DNA of 64,000 nt from Chryseobacterium sp. 18061 (lineage in GTDB: Bacteria > Pseudomonadota > Gammaproteobacteria > Enterobacterales > Enterobacteriaceae), in NCBI GenBank assembly GCA_902706205.1, contig CACSKA010000007.1, positions 124,001 to 188,000 on the forward strand. The letters run 5' to 3'. The position numbers and the translations under genes are program-made. Below, piece by piece: positions 31,478-39,908 of the stretch. How positions within the stretch are numbered: the first letter of the stretch is position 1; each line of letters begins with the position of its first letter. The notes beneath the pieces were generated by a model. That model saw only the letters and a list, made by a program, of their open reading frames with translations, was not told the origin of the DNA and ran no database searches.

Positions 31478-32588
31478 GTTGAGCTCCTGATGACTGTGAA
31501 ATCTCCTGCAGTCGTGAAATGATCAGCTCAAAGTCATCTTCTTTGAGTGCTCGCGGATCGAAGCTGAAGACGCCCTGATGCAGGAAATAGTGACGGGTGT
31601 AAATCGCCACTTCTCCGGTACGTAACAGCGCTTCAACTTCCACGGCATTCAGACCTAACTGAGGCTGGCTGACGTTGACCCGAACGCGATAGATAGCGCG
31701 ACCCGCTTCGTCCTGTTCAATCTCTGCCTGAAAACCAGCAATTGCGGAGATACGTTGTGCGACCGCTTCCAGTTCAGGCAGTTGCTTTGTCCAGTCCGGA
31801 TGGTGAGACTGATAACGCTCCATTGCCATCACCAGGCCGACCATATTTTCTTTACCGATCTTCATGGCACGGGCAATACCATCGTGCTGTGCTTTACAGT
31901 GCGCTATCCATTGACGCTGACCCGTGACAAAACCGGATGTCGGAGCATCAAGAGCTTTCGCACCGCTGTAGACCACCATACTGGCTCCGGCTGCAACGTA
32001 GGCGCGCAAATCTTCTTCTGCTGCGGCATCCACAATCAATGGCAGGTCGTGGTGACGGGCAATCTCGACAAAGTCTTTTAGCGCCACCATCCCTTTTTGT
32101 ACGCAGTGGTGAGACTTGACATAAAAGAGGGCTGCTGTCTCCGGTCCGATAGCTTTTTCCAGCTGCCAGCGATAGGAGAGGTTGCTCTGACCCACTTCAA
32201 CCACTTTGCCGCCACCTAAGCGAATCGCGGTAGTGATGGGGGCACCATAGTCGATATTGTGCCCGCGCAGCATCACTACCTGATTGGTCAGTCCCAGACT
32301 GTCAGGAAGTCGGGCGACTAATTCGGGTTCACCCCGGGTGACGGCGGCAGCGACCGCAACAGCGATCCCTGCCGAGGCACACGAGGTCACATAGCTGTCT
32401 TCCGCGCCAGTATGCTGTGCAATCAGCGCACCGACCCGGTCAACCAGGGCATCGATCTCCACAAAAGACGCAGCGGCTTCTGCGGTGGCCTGCATGACTT
32501 CTGCAGCCACTGAAGAGACCCCGAGAATGGTCATCTTGCCACTGGCATTAACAACACGCTTTAATCCCAACGTCTGATAGATATTCAT
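31464..32588 (-). CDS. dgaE: D-glucosaminate-6-phosphate ammonia-lyase DgaE
   Basis: PLP enzyme of the SelA-like/fold-type I group that removes ammonia from D-glucosaminate 6-phosphate to give KDGP. The 374-aa protein has the PLP Lys in VVYSGAKALDAPTSGF and the preceding Asp in LIVDAAAEEDL. The start at 32588 (MNIYQTLGLKRVVNASGKMT) is chosen because GGAGTG stands before it and the N-terminus is typical of the family. The longer open frame begins inside dgaD. It lies 22 bp after dgaD. Confidence 0.9.
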   Translation of the reverse strand: MNIYQTLGLKRVVNASGKMTILGVSSVAAEVMQATAEAAASFVEIDALVDRVGALIAQHTGAEDSYVTSCASAGIAVAVAAAVTRGEPELVARLPDSLGLTNQVVMLRGHNIDYGAPITTAIRLGGGKVVEVGQSNLSYRWQLEKAIGPETAALFYVKSHHCVQKGMVALKDFVEIARHHDLPLIVDAAAEEDLRAYVAAGASMVVYSGAKALDAPTSGFVTGQRQWIAHCKAQHDGIARAMKIGKENMVGLVMAMERYQSHHPDWTKQLPELEAVAQRISAIAGFQAEIEQDEAGRAIYRVRVNVSQPQLGLNAVEVEALLRTGEVAIYTRHYFLHQGVFSFDPRALKEDDFELIISRLQEISQSSGAQHAAD

Positions 32589-32610
32589 TACCACTCCAGG
32601 CTTTATACGA

Positions 32611-33486
32611 TTACAGAATACCGGCGATAGAACAGACCACACTCAGCACCACAACCGACAGCAGGATAGTGGTATAGCGCGGGCCTTTTTTGACCAGGAA
32701 CAGATAGATTGAGAACACGGCCAGCAAAGGCAATAACCCAGGCACGATGGAATCAAGGATCTGCTGAACCACAATTTCAGAGCCTTGCAACGCGCTGAAT
32801 TTAAGCGGTGAGGTAATCTTCACGTAACTGGCAGATAGCGCGCCCATCATAATCAGACCGAGCACGTTAGCGCCGTAGATCAGCTCCTTGATCTTCCCTC
32901 CCTGCAACATACTGATTATCGACTCTCGTCCGAGGGTGTAGCCTTTGTGTGTCAGACCGTAACTGATAGCCAGCGTAATCCCGGTATATAAAATGACCGG
33001 CATGATGCCACCCCATGCGCTACCCTTAGCGGCAAATGGGATAAAGATGGCGATCAGCAGTGGCATGATGGCAGCCCAGACAACGGAGTCACCAATCCCC
33101 GCCAGTGGCCCCATCAAACCCGTTTTAATGCCGGTGATAGAGGAGTCTGTGATAGGTTCGCCACGGGTTTTTTGTTCTTCCATCGCAATGGCGACCCCCT
33201 GGATAACTGACCCAAATGTTTGCTCACTGTTAAAGAAGTTCAGATGGCGCTTAAGCGCATCGATCTGTTCATCTTTTTGTGGGTAAAGCTTTTTAATAAT
33301 TGGCGTCATAGAGGCGCAGAAAATCAGGCTCTGCAAACGCTCATAAGAGTTAGATACCTCTGCACCCAGCCAGTAGAGGAACCAGGCTTTCGTAATATCG
33401 AATTTGGTCAGGGCATTTGTCTGGCGTGCGCGTTCAACCAGTTCATTTTCCATTGCGCCCTCCATCGTATTAAGTGCTGTGCTCAT
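32611..33486 (-). CDS. dgaD: PTS mannose-family IID component DgaD
   Basis: Membrane component IID of a mannose-type phosphotransferase system for D-glucosaminate. The 291-aa protein has the family start region (SNSYERLQSLIFCASM), the conserved GPLAGIGDSVVWA and C-terminal hydrophobic helices. ATG at 33486 has AGGAGC upstream. It is adjacent to dgaC, with a 2-bp gap. Confidence 0.88.
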   Translation of the reverse strand: MSTALNTMEGAMENELVERARQTNALTKFDITKAWFLYWLGAEVSNSYERLQSLIFCASMTPIIKKLYPQKDEQIDALKRHLNFFNSEQTFGSVIQGVAIAMEEQKTRGEPITDSSITGIKTGLMGPLAGIGDSVVWAAIMPLLIAIFIPFAAKGSAWGGIMPVILYTGITLAISYGLTHKGYTLGRESIISMLQGGKIKELIYGANVLGLIMMGALSASYVKITSPLKFSALQGSEIVVQQILDSIVPGLLPLLAVFSIYLFLVKKGPRYTTILLSVVVLSVVCSIAGIL

Positions 33487-33488
33487 TG

Positions 33489-34235
33489 TTATGCTCCTTC
33501 ACTTTTAGCCATGTTTTTAACCAGGAACGCTGCGCAGGTCCCGAAAATTGCCATCGCCATAATGTCGACCTTCAGGTAAATAACGGCGAAGTAGCCAGCG
33601 ATAAAGTAAGGCAGCAGGCTCTTTTTACCGATAACCATAATGGTGATCGCGAAGCCCAGTGCAGGCAAGATACCGCCCATAATTTCGAAAGAGTGGGTCA
33701 ACCAGTGCGGCATGAAAGCGAGGAAATCCTCAACAACTCCCTGGCCGAAGTAATTAGCCGCAAAAACCACCGGGAAGCGGATAATCAGCCCCAGCAACGC
33801 TGGGTACAGGAAAGCACACAGCATGATGCCGCGGATATTTCCTTGTTCTGCATACTTGTCTGCCATATGCACCCAGGTCGCATTCAGGGTACGGCGCAGC
33901 TGATCGACAAAGACGCCGATCACACCGAACGGGATCGCCAGTGCGATGGCCAGGTCTGGGTTCATCCCGGCCTTTACTGCGATAGGCAGTGCGATACAAG
34001 CGGCTAGCGCTGGATCCGAAGGTACGTTACCGCCAGGGGTTGAGGTGACACCGAGATAGACCAACTGCATACCTGCACCGATGATCATCGCGGTTTTCAT
34101 ATCACCCAGTAAAAAGCCCACAAACACGGCAATGGCGATAGGCTGCACTAACATACCTGAAAGGGTGTAACCAAGTCGCAGGCGAGCAAACCAGTAGTAC
34201 AGTCCCATGCAGATGGCAACGGTTAAGTTATCCAT
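33489..34235 (-). CDS. dgaC: PTS mannose-family IIC component DgaC
   Basis: Channel-forming IIC component, 248 aa with about seven hydrophobic segments. The family motif PGGNVPSDPALAACIALPIAV, seen around residues 73-93, is present. AAGGAGC precedes the ATG at 34235. It acts with DgaD in the inner membrane. Confidence 0.88.
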   Translation of the reverse strand: MDNLTVAICMGLYYWFARLRLGYTLSGMLVQPIAIAVFVGFLLGDMKTAMIIGAGMQLVYLGVTSTPGGNVPSDPALAACIALPIAVKAGMNPDLAIALAIPFGVIGVFVDQLRRTLNATWVHMADKYAEQGNIRGIMLCAFLYPALLGLIIRFPVVFAANYFGQGVVEDFLAFMPHWLTHSFEIMGGILPALGFAITIMVIGKKSLLPYFIAGYFAVIYLKVDIMAMAIFGTCAAFLVKNMAKSEGA

Positions 34236-34253
34236 AGTGTTGCTCCTTAAATG

Positions 34254-34748
34254 TCAGTGTGATTTGAACTTTTTCAGAACGTCTTCCAGTGGCAGTGCTT
34301 TATCTTCCGGAATGGTCTGGAAGAATACGTTCACGCCACGTTGCTGGAGGTCGCGCAAAATAACCACATCTGCATCATCAAGGGTGATGTTCTGGAAGAC
34401 GGCCTTGCGGTTTGGCCCGCCACCTAATCCACCGACCTGAATATTCTCGACATTAAAACCGTCAACAACGGCTTGTTGTACCGATGCCAGATTCGGGAAC
34501 AGCACTAACACGTTACCTTCACCCAGTTGGTTTTCATTCCAGGCGGCAGCAAAACTCTGATTGCCATAGCAATCTACTTTCACATTCGGTGGTGCAGCCA
34601 TGAGGTAGATGTTTTTCATAAACGGATCGGCTTCCAGCTCGTCACTGACGACGGCAATACGGTTAGCCTGTGACTGCCCGACCCATTTGGTGACGACCTG
34701 CCCGTGGATCAGACGACTGTCGATTCTGCATAAAACGATTCTGGCCAT
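34254..34748 (-). CDS. dgaB: PTS mannose-family IIB component DgaB
   Basis: Cytoplasmic IIB phosphocarrier, 164 aa. The phosphorylated His is His15 in RIDSRLIHGQV. The start at 34748 (MARIVLCRID) is chosen over an upstream in-frame ATG because it gives the standard IIB N-terminus and length. It lies 4 bp after dgaA. Confidence 0.9.
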   Translation of the reverse strand: MARIVLCRIDSRLIHGQVVTKWVGQSQANRIAVVSDELEADPFMKNIYLMAAPPNVKVDCYGNQSFAAAWNENQLGEGNVLVLFPNLASVQQAVVDGFNVENIQVGGLGGGPNRKAVFQNITLDDADVVILRDLQQRGVNVFFQTIPEDKALPLEDVLKKFKSH

Positions 34749-34752
34749 GGTT

Positions 34753-35169
34753 CTATTCCCCTGATGTAATGGATTTAATATGTTTAACAACGTCGATACA
34801 GCTCTTCTGACCCAGCTCAACCAACTCATCAATGGAGCCACCCAGCGTCCCTTGTTCGCGTAAATCGATAGCGGCTAATAAGAGGGTGGCGTTAAGACCG
34901 GAAACCACGCTGATTGGGTGATCGACACTGAGGCGAGCCGCGACATTGGAGGTCGTCCCCCCGATAAAGTCAGTCAGGATCACCGAACCCTCTGGCATAC
35001 CGGACACTTGCAGCTTCACTTTCTGGTAAAACTCGTCGAGGGTATCAACGGGCATCAGCGCAATATCAGACACGCCTTCCACTTCACCGATGACCATACG
35101 CACACTCTCGCGTAGTTGCTGACCCCACCCGCCGTGGGTAAGTAGCAGAATTTCTGGTGATAAAGACAA
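34753..35169 (-). CDS. dgaA: PTS mannose-family IIA component DgaA
   Basis: Cytoplasmic IIA phosphocarrier, 138 aa, first gene of the dga operon. It receives phosphate from HPr on His12 (LLLTHGGWG). It shows the later conserved segments VLTD-like ILTDFIGGTTSN and SGLNATLLL. AGGAGG precedes the ATG. Confidence 0.9.
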   Translation of the reverse strand: MSLSPEILLLTHGGWGQQLRESVRMVIGEVEGVSDIALMPVDTLDEFYQKVKLQVSGMPEGSVILTDFIGGTTSNVAARLSVDHPISVVSGLNATLLLAAIDLREQGTLGGSIDELVELGQKSCIDVVKHIKSITSGE

Positions 35170-35227
35170 ACGAACCTCCTGGTGTTCCCTGATAATTGAT
35201 GGATAAAGTGAGTAATACTCTTAACAG

Positions 35228-35243
35228 AGCAATACCCATGCCA
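35228..35243 (-). promoter_or_regulatory. Sigma-54 promoter of the dga operon
   Basis: On the minus strand, TGGCAT-GGGTA-TTGCT fits the -24/-12 consensus TGGCAC-N5-TTGC with the exact spacing. It lies about 60 bp before dgaA, directly downstream of the gene for the sigma-54 activator DgaR. Confidence 0.85.
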
Positions 35244-35277
35244 TCTTTGTGTCACAGAACCTGGAGGAAAAGAGGGA

Positions 35278-35295
35278 TGGGCCTGTAAAGGCCCA
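35278..35295 (-). terminator. Hairpin after dgaR
   Basis: Stem tgggcc / ggccca with a 6-base loop lies just past the dgaR stop and before the sigma-54 promoter. The T-run is short. Confidence 0.5.
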
Positions 35296-35306
35296 CAGCA
35301 GAAAGA

Positions 35307-38114
35307 CTAGCGGTACAGCAACTCGTAAATATAAAAATATTCGGCATCAGAAAGGCGGATGGAATACGCCTGTTCAATGGGAAAAAATGCCTGTTTGATG
35401 ACAGAAAAAACCTGCTGGTCCAGATCCTGGTGTACCTCGAGAGCTATCTGTAACGGTTTGTGGCTTAAAACAATACGTTCGACCATGCAGCAGCAATGGA
35501 TCAGAAAACGAAGTGTCACCTGGCGAGTCGGGTGGATGTCCAGATTACGGCAAATCACATGCAGTATTCCTTCCATCTCCTGCAAAATGCGCTGCGGGTT
35601 AAGCACGGAGATATGGTTGATGATGCTTTCCAGCGTCAGGGCGCTGATAAAACGCATGGCACTGCGCTCCATCTCCAGCTGACGATCGGCGTTACTGAGA
35701 TCGGGAGTCAACAGACTAAGCACCAGATCTGGTCCTTGCTCAGAGAAGAGCTCTTCAAGGGAGATAAAAGGAATGTCCGGTAACCCGGGCTGGAAGGTGC
35801 CGACGATCCCCACCAGTCGTTCGTTGCCTCCAATTGCCACTCGTAGACGCTCCATGCTGCGGACTTCGTTATAGTCCACGACAATCAGCCGGGTATCTTC
35901 CGACATCAGAGTACCGAAACTCTCTTCCAGGACCTTCTTGATTTTCACGGCAGTGCCCATGCCAGTAATACAGGAGATGACCAGGACTTTGCCCGTATCC
36001 TCATCATGCTGGTTGCACAAATGATAAGGAATCCCTTTGCTCTCCATTAGTGGCATTAGTTGTGCGAATTCGCTGGTTTCGTAGGTCAGGTCGAGACCAA
36101 TCTCCAGCAGCGAGGCCAGCGTGATATTCTGGATCAGCAGCACCTCAATATGGAAGAGCTTGTTGACAGTACTGGCGAAATGCACCAGCGAGCCGATGTC
36201 GACAATCAGTACCAGCCGCTGATAGCGTTTTTCTCGCACTTCACTGATCAGCAGCTCCAGTGTGTCGTGTACGGACTGCTCAAAAGGCATATCGATCGCG
36301 TTAAACAGCTCACATTCCAGTACCCGGTTAACGTAGTTTGCCATGCTGCTGGCGGTGGTCGAGCCATGGCCAATCAACATTACGCCGCAATCAGGATTAA
36401 CATCTTTCCGCTGACGGAAGCTGCGACATTCTTTGAGAAACAGACACAGATAAACGATCTCGGTAGTTGGGCACTGAATATGGAAGATTTCGTTAATTTT
36501 CTGACACAGTCTGGTGGCGTTATCATACTCATCTTTACAGTAATCGAGGATCAGACTGTTGGAGTAAAGATTGGGGATCAGTCCCTTTTGCACATAAGAG
36601 AGCAGCGCCAGAAAATGTTTACGCAGATGGCTGACCATATTCAGCGGCAGAGGGAAGCCAAGTATTTGCTCAATACAGCCTGTCAGCAGAGTAATGCGCT
36701 GTTCAATCTGCCCACCGTAATGGCGCTCATCGGACTTGCCAGCGTTATGGCTGTATAGCCCGTACTCAAAAATAGTCCGCAGCTTGTTTTTGAGGATCGA
36801 CAGCGTCTCCTGCGGCGGAACATTGCTGTTGCGCAGGTTGATATATTCCCGGGTCAAATAGGTATAAAACAGATCGCTGTCCTGCTCGTTGCTAAGGGCT
36901 ATGAGATGCTGCCTGAGCTGCGCAAACGGCAGAGAGTTAATGTCGATGAATTCATTTTGCCCAAACAGCCCGTCGACCAGTAGGCGGCTGCTGGCGCTGG
37001 CCGAGACGTGGCTTTCAGTCAGGCGCTTATCGAGTACTAGCATGGGGTTCTGGAGCGGATTGCCCATCCCGCTGGCCCAGGCCTGGGCGCACAGGAACTG
37101 GATATCACTTTTGAGCTGGCCAATATTCCCGGCCAGTGGTTTTTCCAGTAAATAGAGCAACAGTCCTTTGTCCAGCCGGATAGTCCGGTCAATCTTGCGG
37201 CTTTCTAACTGGATAAAACCAATGATGATCTCAACTTGTTCTTCCAGCGAGCGCTCGCGTAAGGCGGGAATGGTTATCGCCACCTGGATACGGCGCAGGA
37301 AGGTACGCAACAGGGTTGAGTCCGGGCTTTCTGTGGTGGCACAAATGAGCCTGACGCCGATGCTTCGCGCTTTTTCACTGGAGCCCAGTGGGCGGTATTC
37401 GCCTTTATCAAGGATAGAGAAAAGTTTTTCCTGTCCCTCATAGGGCAGACGGTGGACTTCATCAAGCAGCAGAAAACCGCCATCGGCCTGCTCTATCAGG
37501 CCGCGTTTGTTTTCACTGGCCCCGGTAAAGGCTCCCTGTTTATGACCAAAAAGATGGGAAGAGAGCAGCTCCGGGTTATGGGAGTATTCCGCACAGTTAA
37601 AATAGATTAACGGGACAGTACTTCCCTGCAGCTGCAGGCTGGCAAACTGGTGCATGATTTCAGCAAAAAAGGTCTTACCTACGCCGGAAGGTCCTGTGAG
37701 CAAAACGTGTAATCCACCAGGATAGAGCACCGCTGCCTTCCCTTTTTCCACGGCCAGTTTCAGACTGCGATCGTAACCTATCAGGGCATGGAAGGGGTCA
37801 GTATCAGTAGACGATACAGACGGCAGTAACTCCTTGAGGGTCTTGACTTCCAGCGAGGTTTTACTGCTAAAAATAGTATCGAATAGCTTTTCAATGACGA
37901 TGCGGTGTAAGAACAACACAGGCCGGGATTTAATTTTAATCACCAGACGCTCAGTGCAAAGTTGGTTCAGTTCTTTGCTCACCGAATTACGGGCAAGCCC
38001 GAGGTTAAATCCAATGGTTTCTGCGTTGAAACCAATATTATCAGCTAATATTTCACGCTTCAGGGTCAGCGTGAGGCGTTCCAATTCCTGACAAACTGCA
38101 TCTTTACGTTTCAT
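35307..38114 (-). CDS. dgaR: Sigma-54-dependent LevR-type activator DgaR
   Basis: A 935-aa transcription activator. It has an N-terminal winged-helix region (about 1-70), an AAA+ domain (about 100-340) with Walker A GPSGVGKT (141-148), the sigma-54 contact loop GAFTGA (194-199) and Walker B GGFLLLDEV, then PTS regulation domains: a PRD, an EIIA-Man-like domain (GVMLIGHGSTTASSMANYVN region), an EIIB-like domain (VLVISCITGMGTAVKIKKVL region) and a C-terminal PRD. PTS phosphorylation should tune its activity according to substrate supply. It activates the sigma-54 promoter just downstream. Confidence 0.92.
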   Translation of the reverse strand: MKRKDAVCQELERLTLTLKREILADNIGFNAETIGFNLGLARNSVSKELNQLCTERLVIKIKSRPVLFLHRIVIEKLFDTIFSSKTSLEVKTLKELLPSVSSTDTDPFHALIGYDRSLKLAVEKGKAAVLYPGGLHVLLTGPSGVGKTFFAEIMHQFASLQLQGSTVPLIYFNCAEYSHNPELLSSHLFGHKQGAFTGASENKRGLIEQADGGFLLLDEVHRLPYEGQEKLFSILDKGEYRPLGSSEKARSIGVRLICATTESPDSTLLRTFLRRIQVAITIPALRERSLEEQVEIIIGFIQLESRKIDRTIRLDKGLLLYLLEKPLAGNIGQLKSDIQFLCAQAWASGMGNPLQNPMLVLDKRLTESHVSASASSRLLVDGLFGQNEFIDINSLPFAQLRQHLIALSNEQDSDLFYTYLTREYINLRNSNVPPQETLSILKNKLRTIFEYGLYSHNAGKSDERHYGGQIEQRITLLTGCIEQILGFPLPLNMVSHLRKHFLALLSYVQKGLIPNLYSNSLILDYCKDEYDNATRLCQKINEIFHIQCPTTEIVYLCLFLKECRSFRQRKDVNPDCGVMLIGHGSTTASSMANYVNRVLECELFNAIDMPFEQSVHDTLELLISEVREKRYQRLVLIVDIGSLVHFASTVNKLFHIEVLLIQNITLASLLEIGLDLTYETSEFAQLMPLMESKGIPYHLCNQHDEDTGKVLVISCITGMGTAVKIKKVLEESFGTLMSEDTRLIVVDYNEVRSMERLRVAIGGNERLVGIVGTFQPGLPDIPFISLEELFSEQGPDLVLSLLTPDLSNADRQLEMERSAMRFISALTLESIINHISVLNPQRILQEMEGILHVICRNLDIHPTRQVTLRFLIHCCCMVERIVLSHKPLQIALEVHQDLDQQVFSVIKQAFFPIEQAYSIRLSDAEYFYIYELLYR

Positions 38115-38334
38115 TAATACCTGTTTCGACCTGTTTTAACCCCTTTGCCGCTGAGGTTACTACGCGTTGTCTGACAAATCGGTCATCTGAAGAGAATATT
38201 TCCTAAAATTTGACCAATGCCACAGAACGAGCTTCAAGTTGATTACAGTTTGATGATGATTTTTCCACCCCCGGCTGTTTGGTGGTAAGCGTAAACTCAG
38301 CGTCGTATGCAGACATCAAGCCAGTACTGCTAAC
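38115..38334. other. Gap upstream of dgaR, partly unassigned
   Basis: The segment holds the upstream region of dgaR and, on the minus strand from 38330 to 38203, a short open reading that ends LEARSVALVKF and looks like the C-terminus of some lost protein. I could not assign it. No promoter was located with confidence. Confidence 0.35.
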
Positions 38335-38559
38335 AAGAGTTTTATCTTCTTCGGCAGCGATCATGGTGGAGAGCGTGGCACACTGTTGTACGGCCTGATC
38401 GGTACGTGCAAACTCAATGGTATCGATCCAGAGGCTTATCTGCGCCATATCCTGAGTGTGCTGCCGGAGTAGCCTTCCAATAAAGTGGCCGAACTTCTGC
38501 CCTGGAACGTTGATCTCACCAATAAATAGCCGTCAATACGGTACTCACTGATCGCTTAC
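38335..38559 (+). pseudogene. IS66-family transposase C-terminus with right end
   Basis: Codons from 38335 read KSFIFFGSDHGGERGTLLYGLIGT, then CKLNGIDPEAYLRHILSVLPE, the C-terminal signature of IS66 TnpC. A TAG at 38470-38472 replaces the usual Trp, after which the frame continues to PWNVDLTNK and a stop at 38527-38529. The segment ends at ...CGCTTAC (38559), the complement of the GTAAGC terminus of IS66 elements. The element is cut off on its left side. It lies inside an IS110 remnant. Confidence 0.8.
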
Positions 38560-38893
38560 GAACTGAGGGGCCATCAGCTTGACGTTATGGCCCATCGACA
38601 TGAGTTTGCCGGCCCAAAAGTGGGCAGGTCAGCACAGGCTTCCATGCTGATCAAACATGGAGGGATGTTGGCAAAAAATGAAAGCATTTTTGCTCGTTTA
38701 AGTTGCTTGTTGAACAACCGCTGCCGTGTTCGTCAATTCCGTGGACCTGAAAAACCTCTTTTGCCAAATCGATGCCGATCGTCTTAACGTTAATGATGGC
38801 CGCTCCGCTCAGGTAGTGACGATTTATCATCCCACTGTGGCACAAGCTGTAGGGAGAGACTATTCCATTAACAAAGCCATCAAATATATAAGC
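38560..38893 (-). pseudogene. IS110-family transposase N-terminus, frameshifted
   Basis: Read leftward: INVKTIGIDLAKEVFQVHGIDEHG (the DEDD-type N-terminus, region 38890-38740), then after frame changes LKRAKMLSFFANIPPCLISMEACA and HFWAGKLMSMGHNVKLMAPQFV. At that point the IS66 right end begins (38559/38560). So IS66 inserted into, and removed the rest of, an IS110 transposase gene. At least two indels are needed to join the frames. Confidence 0.8.
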
Positions 38894-38921
38894 CAATAAA
38901 AATATGTAACAAGAAATAGAA

Positions 38922-39830
38922 CTAACGCCCCCCACTTAACCCCGCCTTCACTTCCGGATGTAATAAATAGTCCATACACCAGCGGCAGACTTCCCCCATG
39001 CCGTCAGAACGTGCGGCGATAAATATCTTAGTCGCGTGTTTATGTTCCTGCATCGGCTTTTTCAGCAATAAACCATTATTGAGCAAAGGCAGTGTGAGAT
39101 GGTGTGGGATATAACCGATGCCGACATTTTGCTGAATCAGCGCAATCGCGGTCGCGAAACTCGGCACAAATAAAGGTTTTTGCCCTTCGAGTAACCAGGC
39201 TTGCTGGGGTTCCATGTTTACCGTGGTATCACGAATACAGATGGCAGAAAAATGGCGTAGTTCTGCGTTTTCAAGCGGCTTTGGATGGCTAGCGAGGGGA
39301 TGTTCAGGCCCGACGACAAAATCCCACTCCAGCTGGCCGATGGGTTCGCTGATGACCCCTTCGGTGCTTGGCACCGCGTGCGGGGCGCCAATCACCAGGT
39401 CCGCCCGCTTACTGTAAAGCGCGTCCCAGCAACCGTTATACACCTCGAGATTAATCGTCAGTGTGGTGGATGAGAACTCATGCTCGAAATCACGAATAAA
39501 CGCTACCAGCGTGGCGGTGGGAATGATGTTATTCACAGCAACGGTCAGCTCTCTTTCGATACCGTCATGAATCAGCACGGTATTGCGTTTTAGCGCATCG
39601 AGATCGCCGAGAATAGTTTTGCTGTGCTGGATGAAATAATTCCCTGCTGGCGTCAGTTCGATGTAACGGCCTTTGCGAATAAACAGCTCCGCACCAATAC
39701 TCTCTTCGGCCTTTTTGATGGTGTAGCTAATCGCTGACGGAACCTTGTTCAATTGCTCGGCGGCGGTAGTGATGCTCTGATATTTAGCGACCAGATGGAC
39801 AATGCGGATGGTTTCGTCAGATATAAACAT
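38922..39830 (-). CDS. LysR-family regulator
   Basis: A 302-aa LysR-type regulator. The N-terminal winged helix-turn-helix (ITTAAEQLNKVPSAISYTIKKAEESIG region, residues 20-45) is followed by a substrate-binding domain with VYNGCWDALYSKRADLVIGAP, similar in layout to E. coli YahB and related regulators. It lies last in a same-strand cluster, 78 bp after the permease gene, and is the probable regulator of that cluster, responding to its substrate. AGGAAC precedes the ATG. Confidence 0.88.
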   Translation of the reverse strand: MFISDETIRIVHLVAKYQSITTAAEQLNKVPSAISYTIKKAEESIGAELFIRKGRYIELTPAGNYFIQHSKTILGDLDALKRNTVLIHDGIERELTVAVNNIIPTATLVAFIRDFEHEFSSTTLTINLEVYNGCWDALYSKRADLVIGAPHAVPSTEGVISEPIGQLEWDFVVGPEHPLASHPKPLENAELRHFSAICIRDTTVNMEPQQAWLLEGQKPLFVPSFATAIALIQQNVGIGYIPHHLTLPLLNNGLLLKKPMQEHKHATKIFIAARSDGMGEVCRWCMDYLLHPEVKAGLSGGR

Positions 39831-39908
39831 GGTGGTTCCTGCCCAGGCGTTGAGTGGCTTAACCTATCCTGAGTTAAGCCACCGTATTATGCCAGGAATA
39901 TTCAGGAT

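Noticed and set aside
32332..32347. Nothing unusual in the dgaE interior despite a run of short alternative frames
   Set aside because: The region reads cleanly as the SelA-like PLP enzyme, and the short frames are shadows.
36060..36758. A 232-codon plus-strand frame inside dgaR
   Set aside because: Antisense to clear PRD and EIIA-type domains of DgaR.
38203..38448. An 81-codon minus-strand frame upstream of dgaR, considered as a real gene
   Set aside because: Its N-terminal half is the complement of the IS66 tnpC remnant. Only the last ~35 residues could come from a lost protein.
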